Assembly (NCBI GenBank): GCA_021161685.1
Contig: JAGHAD010000126.1
Location: forward strand, 1-6,099
DNA length: 6,099 nt
Source: Thermoplasmata archaeon
Lineage (GTDB): Archaea > Thermoplasmatota > E2 > DHVEG-1 > B18-G2
Direction of reading: 5' to 3'
The notes beneath the pieces are model-generated. The model was not told the origin of the DNA. It searched no databases and saw nothing but the letters and a program-made list of their open reading frames with translations. The translations under genes and the position numbers were made by a program. Positions 1-5,651 of the stretch are shown here, in pieces; the first letter of the stretch is position 1, and every line of letters begins with the position of its first letter.

Positions 1-117
1 ACCTTTGTTCATTTTTGCAAGCTCATCATCCCAGCTATCAAGGAAATCCAAAGATATATAAACCTCTCCTCTCCTCACTAATTTGTCGTTATACTCTTTC
101 CAGTTCCTCCTCTGCAT
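1..117 (-). CDS. IS transposase, N-terminal fragment (runs off left edge)
   Basis: This is the first 39 codons of a gene that continues past the left edge. The visible protein starts MQRRNWKEYNDKLVRRGE and continues to a segment reading LDFLDSWDDELAKMNKG. From memory, this pattern (basic start, W-x-x-YN, LVRRGE, a 'W..EL..MN.GK' stretch) is the N-terminus of archaeal DDE transposases of the IS5/IS4-like group, where it precedes a 'GRPxxYP' segment; that segment and the DDE catalytic residues would lie outside the window. The ATG at 117 is preferred because an SD-like GGGGATGA lies about 6 bases upstream and the protein then starts as homologues do. The frame is open upstream to a TGA at 166-168 but lacks another ATG. 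Whether the element is intact cannot be judged. Family assignment rests on 39 residues and is moderately sure. Confidence 0.68.
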   Translation of the reverse strand, partial: MQRRNWKEYNDKLVRRGEVYISLDFLDSWDDELAKMNKG

Positions 118-155
118 CTCATCCCCTTCATGATACTGGATGCAGAGGAGGAACT
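102..155. repeat. 17-bp perfect inverted repeat over the transposase start codon
   Basis: Bases 102-118 (AGTTCCTCCTCTGCATC) are the exact reverse complement of 139-155, separated by a 20-base loop (119-138). On the minus strand the right arm comes first, then a loop carrying the SD-like AAGGGGATGA, then the arm containing the ATG and codons 2-5 of the transposase. A readthrough mRNA would therefore fold with its start codon inside the stem and its SD in the loop. Known IS elements (IS10, IS50, IS200) use such 5' hairpins to block translation from outside transcripts; that this one does so is inference. It could instead be a terminal inverted repeat or the scar of a local inverted duplication. 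Confidence 0.85.
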
Positions 156-176
156 TAAGAATTATTCAACACAGCA

Positions 177-210
177 GTTAACTTGCGAATCACTTTTTAA
201 ACGTTAACTT
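177..210. promoter_or_regulatory. GTTAACTT direct repeat upstream of the propeller gene
   Basis: GTTAACTT occurs at 177-184 and again at 203-210, with starts 26 bases apart. Its core GTTAAC is itself a palindrome, and the second copy runs directly into the TATA-like stretch. Paired copies about two and a half helical turns apart, with one overlapping the promoter, would suit a regulator-binding site. No regulator is known from the window, and an 8-base repeat in AT-rich DNA may be chance. Confidence 0.3.
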
Positions 211-217
211 TATAATT
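207..217 (+). promoter_or_regulatory. TATA-like box for the propeller gene
   Basis: The stretch ACTTTATAATT resembles an archaeal TATA box. Its centre is about 26 bases before the ATG at 239, which is the usual archaeal distance from TATA box to transcription start. Transcription would then begin at or within a few bases of the start codon, giving a leaderless mRNA. This fits the absence of any SD-like sequence in front of the ATG. No transcription data support it. Confidence 0.5.
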
Positions 218-238
218 TTGCAGTAGATATTATGATGC

Positions 239-1564
239 ATGAAAAAACTTCGCGTTCGCATCCAACTCTCTTTTTTGATCCTGATCTTAATGTTACCTCA
301 ATTCACAGCGCAAGGAATGTCATGGCAGGAAGTTGCAGAAAGTGGATTTGGTAAACCATACAATCACGCAACGAGGGGGATAGAGGTTTACAGGAATGAA
401 CTATACATAGGAACTCAAAATCTCTTTACCTTTCTTCCGCAAGCAAGGATAGCTCCCCTAGCCAAGTTACTTATTATACCAATATACAGAATTCTGGAAA
501 GGATAAGACCAGAAGCTTTCATAACGTTTGGTGGCATTGCATTTGCCCTAGCAGGATTGCTAAGTGAAGGATGTGAAGTATGGAAGTACAACTTTACTAC
601 TGGAGAATGGTATCCCATTGTAAGCAACAACGAAGGTTCACAGCTTCCCGCTGGATTTGGAAACAGGATGAACTTTATAGCATCGGTCATGAAAGTATAC
701 AGAGGAAAACTGTTCGTAGGTACCATGTCAAGCATTCTTACCGGATGCGAGGTTTGGACGTATGATGGCAATAAATGGAAAAGAGTCGCATCCCTTGGCT
801 TTGGAGATCTGACTAACCTAGGAGTATGGTGCGCAGAGGTTTACAGAGGAGAGCTTTACGTTGGAACTATGAACTGGTTTAAAGGTTGTCAGGTTTGGAA
901 AACAAAAGATGGAAAAAACTGGAAGAAGGTTCCTCTTCCGGGTGGGGATGGCTTTGGGGATAGGTTCAATGTATATGCGTGGTCAATGGAGGTTTACCAG
1001 GATCATCTATATCTGGGTACGTTCAATCTCAAAACCGGCTGTCAGCTCTGGCGTTTCAATGGTAGCAAATGGGAAAAGGTATACCTTCCCGGTGGAGATG
1101 GATTCGGTACGGAAGAGAACTATGGAATAAGGAATATGGTAGTGTATAATGGAAAGCTGTACATTGGTACCGCCGCCTCCCTTTTCCATGATGGGGTTGG
1201 ATGCGAGGTGTGGACGTATGATGGCAAAGAATGGGAAGAAGTTGTTGGAAGGGGAGCTCGTATAGAGGATGGTTTTGGAAAGGATACAAATAAGTATGCA
1301 TGGACCATGATAGTTGATTCTAAAGGTAACCTCTTTGTTGGTACCTTGAACTTCAACCCTTCTGTTAAGGAATTTTTAAACATAACCAGCGGATGCGAAG
1401 TATGGAGATTCAACGGTACTGGATGGGAAAAGGTAGCGTGGAATGGTTTTGGAAATGAAAATAACGTTGGGGCGAGATCAATGATCGAGTATCCTGAAGG
1501 GAGTGGTATCATATGGATAGGAACTTGGAATATACTTAAGGGTTGTGAAGTGTGGAGATCGTAA
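239..1564 (+). CDS. Exported seven-repeat beta-propeller protein with a cysteine in every blade
   Basis: The 441-residue protein begins with a Sec-type signal peptide: a basic start (MKKLRVR), a hydrophobic core at about residues 9-21, and likely cleavage near 24-27. The rest is seven copies of one unit whose core reads GFG..N......M.VY.G.LY.GT.....GCEVW.Y.G..W..V. The GC[EQ][VL]W motif begins at residues 111, 169, 216, 267, 321, 385 and 435. The last copy ends at GCEVWRS, and the missing outer strand (WQEV, about 29-32) sits right after the signal peptide. That is the 'velcro' closure typical of seven-bladed propellers. Blade 1 has an extra hydrophobic stretch (about 62-109). The role is unknown; propellers of this kind usually bind proteins or glycans outside the cell. 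No catalytic motif or C-terminal anchor is seen. A leaderless start at 239 is likely. The fold is inferred from the repeats. Confidence 0.88.
   Translation: MKKLRVRIQLSFLILILMLPQFTAQGMSWQEVAESGFGKPYNHATRGIEVYRNELYIGTQNLFTFLPQARIAPLAKLLIIPIYRILERIRPEAFITFGGIAFALAGLLSEGCEVWKYNFTTGEWYPIVSNNEGSQLPAGFGNRMNFIASVMKVYRGKLFVGTMSSILTGCEVWTYDGNKWKRVASLGFGDLTNLGVWCAEVYRGELYVGTMNWFKGCQVWKTKDGKNWKKVPLPGGDGFGDRFNVYAWSMEVYQDHLYLGTFNLKTGCQLWRFNGSKWEKVYLPGGDGFGTEENYGIRNMVVYNGKLYIGTAASLFHDGVGCEVWTYDGKEWEEVVGRGARIEDGFGKDTNKYAWTMIVDSKGNLFVGTLNFNPSVKEFLNITSGCEVWRFNGTGWEKVAWNGFGNENNVGARSMIEYPEGSGIIWIGTWNILKGCEVWRS
317..1561 (+). repeat. Seven tandem propeller-blade repeats within the coding sequence
   Basis: The repeat units are about 47-64 residues apart, the spread coming from loops of varying length. 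Best-kept positions are GFG, an N about four residues later, M/A followed by VY, LY[VI]GT, GC[EQ][VL]W and a W followed by [KE][KRE]V. DNA similarity is also strong in places: 743-779 and 1199-1235 match at 33 of 37 bases, including 28 of the first 29. That points to fairly recent duplication or exchange between blades 2 and 5. Confidence 0.85.
422..565 (+). other. Hydrophobic insertion in propeller blade 1
   Basis: In the other six blades only about 5-15 residues separate the YIGT strand from the GCEVW strand. In blade 1 the gap is about 48 residues (62-109). The insert holds two hydrophobic runs, around residues 71-85 (APLAKLLIIPIYRIL) and 94-108 (FITFGGIAFALAGLL), joined by a charged turn (ERIRPE). 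It could be a helical hairpin that lies on or enters the membrane, or a binding surface; this is inference. There is no frame break at its edges. Confidence 0.6.
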
Positions 1565-1566
1565 GG

Positions 1567-1575
1567 CTTTTTAGC
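1567..1575 (+). promoter_or_regulatory. Possible TATA box for apgM, or T-rich terminator of the propeller gene
   Basis: The 34-base gap between the two genes contains CTTTTTAGC, centred about 28 bases before the TTG start of apgM. That is an acceptable position for an archaeal TATA box feeding a leaderless mRNA. The T-run directly after the propeller stop could equally act as an archaeal T-rich terminator. No SD-like sequence precedes the TTG, which favours an own, leaderless transcript. The evidence is weak. Confidence 0.3.
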
Positions 1576-1598
1576 AGATAAGAAGTTCAGATTTTCGA

Positions 1599-2828
1599 TT
1601 GAAGGCGATACTCGTAATAGCAGATGGTTTGGGAGGAAGACCAACTGATTTCAACGGAAAAACGTGCTTAGAGGCAGCGTCAACTCCAAACCTAGACGAA
1701 CTAGCCGGCAAAGGAATAAATGGGATATTGTATCCCATAAGGCCTGGCGTGAGACCCGGAAGTGATACAGCTCATTTATCTATTTTTGGTTACGATCCAT
1801 ATAAATTCTATACCGGAAGAGGGGTTTTTGAAGCTTTAGGTGTGGGGATGGAAGTGAAGGAAGGTGACATTTGTTTCAGGACGAATTTTGCCACTATAAA
1901 AGAAGATTTTACTCTTTTAGATAGAAGGGCTGGAAGGATAAAAGAGGGAACGAAGGAACTAGAAAATGCCCTACACAAGCTCGATGAACTCTATAAGGAT
2001 GTGAGGATCATCTTTAAAGCCAGCGTTGAACATAGGGGTGTTTTAATTCTCAGGGGAAGGAATCTATCTCACCAGATAAGCGATGCTGATCCCCATAAAA
2101 CAGGCGTTAAAATAGAGGGGGCAAAACCGCTTGTTGATGATGATAAAGCCAAAAGAACCGCAGAGATAGTAAATCGTATCATTAAAGAATCTTATAGACT
2201 CCTTAAGGATCATCCGATAAATTTAGAAAGGAAGAAAAAAGGAGCCTTACCAGCCAACGTGATATTGCCAAGGGGAGCTTCCATAAAAATAAAAATGCCA
2301 TCATTGAAAGAACTGTACGGAATCAAAGGTATAGCGGTTGCCGGTGGTGCTCTGTACATAGGCATAGCTAGGGCTGTTGGATTAGAGATAAGGAAAGCAG
2401 AAGGAGCAACGGGCAGGGCAGATACCAACGTTATTAACAAGATGAAGGTGGCAATAGAAGGATTGAAGCAAGCGGATTTTGCTTTTATCCACATAAAGGG
2501 AGCCGACTCATGCGCCCATGATAGAGATGCGGAAGCAAAAATTAGGTTTATAGAGAAGATAGATGAGGGGATAGGCTATCTGATGGACAACGTTGACTGG
2601 GGAGAGACCCATATAGCATTCACGGGAGATCATTCAACCCCAATTGCATTTGGAGATCATTCCGCCGATCCAGTACCTATTGTCATTTCTGGTCCGAATG
2701 TGGTTAAGGATGAGGTTAAAGAATTTAATGAGAGGAGCGCTTTAAAAGGAGGGCTTGGAAAGATAAATGGTAACGTGGTTCCAATCTTATTTGGATACTG
2801 TGACTGGCTGGAAAAGTATGGAACTTAA
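1599..2828 (+). CDS. apgM: 2,3-bisphosphoglycerate-independent phosphoglycerate mutase, archaeal type
   Basis: This enzyme interconverts 3-phosphoglycerate and 2-phosphoglycerate in glycolysis and gluconeogenesis without a 2,3-bisphosphoglycerate cofactor. It belongs to the alkaline phosphatase superfamily and uses divalent metals. The 409 residues match the archaeal family's usual length (about 400-410). Visible motifs are the N-terminal metal-binding DGLGGRPT (D9), [15 protein letters not shown] with the likely phospho-accepting Ser at S55, DADPHKTG (162-169), GATGRADTN (269-277), and the C-terminal metal ligands in [13 protein letters not shown] (298-310) and [17 protein letters not shown] (342-358). 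Translation starts at TTG: a stop at 1572-1574 is upstream in frame, no ATG or GTG lies between, and [15 protein letters not shown] is the normal N-terminus. Its stop codon overlaps the convergent aIF5B gene by 4 bases. The enzyme is complete, with no missing key residue seen. Confidence 0.96.
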   Translation: MKAILVIADGLGGRPTDFNGKTCLEAASTPNLDELAGKGINGILYPIRPGVRPGSDTAHLSIFGYDPYKFYTGRGVFEALGVGMEVKEGDICFRTNFATIKEDFTLLDRRAGRIKEGTKELENALHKLDELYKDVRIIFKASVEHRGVLILRGRNLSHQISDADPHKTGVKIEGAKPLVDDDKAKRTAEIVNRIIKESYRLLKDHPINLERKKKGALPANVILPRGASIKIKMPSLKELYGIKGIAVAGGALYIGIARAVGLEIRKAEGATGRADTNVINKMKVAIEGLKQADFAFIHIKGADSCAHDRDAEAKIRFIEKIDEGIGYLMDNVDWGETHIAFTGDHSTPIAFGDHSADPVPIVISGPNVVKDEVKEFNERSALKGGLGKINGNVVPILFGYCDWLEKYGT

Positions 2829-4588
2829 ATGCCCCAGAATTTGTCAGTCTTTCTCTTTATCTGTATGATTTTTTCAAGAACATCTCTCTCATCTGAAGTC
2901 AAAACATCCATCTCTTTCAACTTCTTAACATCCTTTTCTGGTATATCAGTATAAAGTATCTCTCCAGCCTTAATCTGCCTTCCAACGGTCGCTCCATCTA
3001 TCGCTATAGCTACTTCCTGTCCCTGTATCGCTTCCTGTAAGCTCTTTTTTTCAGACTGTATACTTTTTATTGTCCCAATCACCCTTCCATCCTCTCTCAT
3101 TAACTTAATTCCAGGTTTTATTCTCCCCGCAATCACCCTTATCCCTATTATGGCTGGATCGCTCATTCTGAAGACATACTCTGGAAGAAATTTGATCATT
3201 GCGGGATGTATGTATTCTTTTCTTCTCTTTCTCTCTATTTCTTCCTTCTTCCTCTCCACCCATTTTTCATACTTCTCCATCAAGGTGTAGATAACCTCAT
3301 CCTTGAGCACCTCGACTTCTTTTCCGGCCATCTCTTCTTCTGCTTCTGGTAGTATTCTTACATTGAATGCCAAAACCAGTCTATTTAAAGGATCTTTGGA
3401 TGAGCCAGCATCTATGATATCTCTCTTTGATACGTGTCCAACTTCTGCCTTCCTTATTTTTATGCCTCTAGACTTCGCTTCATTTGCAATTGCTTCGAGG
3501 GAGCCGATCGTATCTGCCTTAATTACAATCCCTTCTTCATCCAACTCTATGTGAATTTCTGTTTGCTCCTCTATTTCCCTCAGGACCTCTTCCTTATTGG
3601 CGTCCGTCACAACCCTAATGGGAGAACCAGGAGTTACATTTTCCAGGTTTGGAGCAGCTATCTTAACACCACAGGCTGCATGTACTTCATCAACCATATC
3701 AAACCTTTCTCTAGGATCTCTTATTTCATCCAATGGCTTTGGTTTAAGTAAGGCTTTGATTTTCGTAATAACTGGTTTATCCTTTGCCCCAACCGCAATC
3801 GTATCGTTCTTCCTCACAACCCCACTATATATAATTGAGTCTATGGTTGTTCCCAGACCAACTTCCTCCTTGACTTCGAGCACCGTTCCCTTTCCAGGTC
3901 CTTTCTCGACAGATAGATTTTCTTCTAGGAACTTTTGCGCAAGACCCACTAGAACCATGAGCAATTCATCTATTCCCTCCCCGGTCTTTGCAGATATCGG
4001 AATGATAGCCACCGTTCGCCTGAAGTCCTTTATGTTTACATAGAGGTCTGCATTGAACTTATTTTCATACAAGGTTCCTATTACATCGTATAGCTTCTCT
4101 TCAAAAATTGATCTCGCTAATTCACTTTGCTTTTCTAGTCTTTCATTTATCGCTCCCTCAAATCTTCTCCATCCAGTTATAGTATCTATCTTGTTGAGGG
4201 CGAGCACAAATGGAGTTTTGTACTGCTTTAATATGTTCAGGGATTCATAGGTTTGGGTTTTGAAACCTTCATTTATGTCAACTATCAGGACAGCGAGATC
4301 TGCAACAGAACCACCTCTTTTTCTTAGAGTTGTGAATGCTTGATGACCTGGAGTATCTATAAACAATAGACCTGGCAGGGTGAATCTTCTTCCTCCGAGC
4401 AATTTGCCACATAACTTGTAAATGACATCTATTGGAACTTCTGTAGCTCCAATGTGCTGGGTTATCGCTCCAGCTTCCTTTGCCGCCACCGTCGTTCCCC
4501 TAATGTAATCAAGGAAAGTAGTTTTCCCATGATCAACATGACCAAGCACTCCAACGATAGGTTGTCTTATGTAGACGTTTTCCTTCAT
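2825..4588 (-). CDS. infB: Translation initiation factor aIF5B (IF-2 family GTPase)
   Basis: This is a ribosome-dependent GTPase that promotes subunit joining and initiator-tRNA placement. With the ATG at 4588 it has 587 residues, the usual archaeal size, without the long N-terminal extension of bacterial IF2 or eukaryotic eIF5B. GTPase motifs (587-residue numbering): G1 GHVDHGKT 16-23, switch I AITQHIGAT 41-49, G3 DTPGH 78-82, G4 NKID 132-135, G5 SAK 199-201. A domain-2 barrel follows from about 233, then domain III at about 335-440 and a domain-IV barrel with C-terminal helices ending DKFWGI. No intein interrupts the G domain, although some archaeal orthologues carry one. A TTG at 4609 would add seven residues (MSLLASA). 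The ATG is preferred because MKENVYIRQPIVGVLGH matches family starts and the extra residues look unconserved. The 3' end overlaps apgM by 4 bases. Confidence 0.96.
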   Translation of the reverse strand: MKENVYIRQPIVGVLGHVDHGKTTFLDYIRGTTVAAKEAGAITQHIGATEVPIDVIYKLCGKLLGGRRFTLPGLLFIDTPGHQAFTTLRKRGGSVADLAVLIVDINEGFKTQTYESLNILKQYKTPFVLALNKIDTITGWRRFEGAINERLEKQSELARSIFEEKLYDVIGTLYENKFNADLYVNIKDFRRTVAIIPISAKTGEGIDELLMVLVGLAQKFLEENLSVEKGPGKGTVLEVKEEVGLGTTIDSIIYSGVVRKNDTIAVGAKDKPVITKIKALLKPKPLDEIRDPRERFDMVDEVHAACGVKIAAPNLENVTPGSPIRVVTDANKEEVLREIEEQTEIHIELDEEGIVIKADTIGSLEAIANEAKSRGIKIRKAEVGHVSKRDIIDAGSSKDPLNRLVLAFNVRILPEAEEEMAGKEVEVLKDEVIYTLMEKYEKWVERKKEEIERKRRKEYIHPAMIKFLPEYVFRMSDPAIIGIRVIAGRIKPGIKLMREDGRVIGTIKSIQSEKKSLQEAIQGQEVAIAIDGATVGRQIKAGEILYTDIPEKDVKKLKEMDVLTSDERDVLEKIIQIKRKTDKFWGI

Positions 4589-4664
4589 AGCACTTGCTAG
4601 AAGGGACAACCCCTTTTTAGCTTTATGGCAAAAATCAAATTATTGGGTTCCTGATACAATTAAT
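4589..4664. promoter_or_regulatory. Divergent promoter region between aIF5B and the radical SAM gene
   Basis: This 76-base gap must hold promoters for two genes that point away from each other. A run CCCCTTTTTAGCTTTATGG (4611-4628) has TATA-like AT tracts readable on both strands. On the minus strand CTAAAAAG lies about 30 bases before the aIF5B ATG; on the plus strand CTTTATGG lies about 40 bases before the ATG at 4665, and ATCAAATTAT (4634-4643) is nearer the leaderless distance. A short inverted repeat AAGGG-ACAAC-CCCTT (4601-4615) sits over the alternative TTG start of aIF5B. Neither gene has a clear SD. Exact boxes are uncertain. Confidence 0.4.
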
Positions 4665-5651
4665 ATGGACTATCGAAGAATTCTCAAGAATTACTTTGCC
4701 ATACTTGATGGGAAGAAGAAAGCTGTTTATTTAGAATGCAAGCAAATTAGGGTAGATTTCAGCAAAAGTGATTCAATTAGGGAATTGTGGAGTAAACATG
4801 ATAAAGCTGTTGAGAGATGGAAAAGCGAAGAGGGTGCGCAGAAAACATTGCTCGATCTAAAAATAGAAATAGCTACGAGGATTTTTAGAAACTGCCATTT
4901 CTGTGAGAGAAGGTGTGGAGTGGATAGAACAAAGGTAGCTGGAAACTGCATGGTTAAGGAAGCTTTGATTGCTTCCGAATTCCTGCACATGGGAGAAGAG
5001 TACATTCTTATACCTTCCTATACAATTTTCTTCAGTGGTTGCCCTTTCCACTGTGTCTTCTGCCAGAACTGGGATATAAGTCAGATGCTCAATGGGCTTT
5101 ATGTTGAACATGAAATCTTATCAAAAATGATAGAAAAGAGAAAATCTCAAGGTGCACTTAACGTGAACTGGGTTGGCGGAGACCCCACTCCAAATTTGCC
5201 ATATATACTTAAGGTGCTAAAACTCTGCGAAACAAACATCCCACAGATATGGAACTCCAACATGTACTGTTCAATGGAAACCATGAAATTACTGAAGGGA
5301 GTGATCGATCTTTACCTTACGGACTTCAAGTATGGAAATAATGAGTGTGCAGAGAGACTATCAAAGGTGGAGAACTATTTGGAAGTTGTGGAGAGAAACC
5401 ACCTGATAGCGTATAAGGATGGAGATATGCTGGTAAGACATCTGGTCATGCCAAATCACGTGGAATGCTGTACAAAACCAATCGTTGACTGGCTTTCCAA
5501 AAACGCCCCAATGTCTGTAGTAAATGTGATGGAACAGTACAGACCTGAATACAAAGCCTATGAATATCCGGACATATCTCGCCCTCTGAAGAGGAGTGAG
5601 TATGAGGATGCGGTGAGATATGCAAAGGAAAAGGGTCTTTGCTTAATCTAA
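4665..5651 (+). CDS. PflX-like radical SAM protein (COG1313 family), substrate unknown
   Basis: The protein has 328 residues. The radical SAM motif CxxxCxxC is C126-C130-C133 (GCPFHCVFCQNW) and should hold the 4Fe-4S cluster that cleaves S-adenosylmethionine; GGDP (171-174) is the likely SAM-contacting GGE-type motif. Upstream, CHFCERRCG...GNC provides four more cysteines (C77, C80, C84, C95), a conserved pattern in this family that may bind a second metal or cluster. The C-terminal part (DFKYGNNECAERLSKVENY, HLVMPNH, ECCTKPI, QYRPEYKAYEYPDISRPL) is typical of COG1313, proteins related to pyruvate formate-lyase activases whose targets are mostly unknown. Residues 1-70 are a charged, mostly helical lead-in. 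No glycyl-radical enzyme or other obvious partner lies nearby. ATG at 4665 is the first in-frame start and has no SD. The stop overlaps the convergent surface-protein gene by 4 bases. Confidence 0.9.
   Translation: MDYRRILKNYFAILDGKKKAVYLECKQIRVDFSKSDSIRELWSKHDKAVERWKSEEGAQKTLLDLKIEIATRIFRNCHFCERRCGVDRTKVAGNCMVKEALIASEFLHMGEEYILIPSYTIFFSGCPFHCVFCQNWDISQMLNGLYVEHEILSKMIEKRKSQGALNVNWVGGDPTPNLPYILKVLKLCETNIPQIWNSNMYCSMETMKLLKGVIDLYLTDFKYGNNECAERLSKVENYLEVVERNHLIAYKDGDMLVRHLVMPNHVECCTKPIVDWLSKNAPMSVVNVMEQYRPEYKAYEYPDISRPLKRSEYEDAVRYAKEKGLCLI

Noticed and set aside
140..181. Short plus-strand frame MQRRNLRIIQHSS from ATG 140
   Set aside because: Its first five codons merely mirror the transposase start through the inverted repeat, and it stops after 13 codons. 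It is not a gene.
1..240. Search for the second IS end, target-site duplication or a CRISPR leader
   Set aside because: The far end of the element is outside the window, so no target duplication can be tested, and no regularly spaced repeats are present.
415..771. 118-codon open frame on the minus strand
   Set aside because: It lies entirely antisense to the propeller gene and repeats the 'HTSHP' pattern that is just the reverse of the GCEVW codons.
1120..1644. 174-codon open frame on the minus strand
   Set aside because: It is antisense to the propeller repeats and the apgM start. Its Pro/Ser/His-rich composition follows from reading the repeated GFG/GT/VW codons backwards, and it has no recognisable motif.
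3597..4043. 148-codon open frame on the plus strand
   Set aside because: It is antisense to the aIF5B G domain and domain 2, which are strongly conserved; it is Ser/Thr/Phe-rich, as expected for a shadow frame.
2825..4588. Possible intein in aIF5B
   Set aside because: Some archaeal IF2-type genes have an intein in the G domain, but here G1, switch I, G3, G4 and G5 are continuous at normal spacing.
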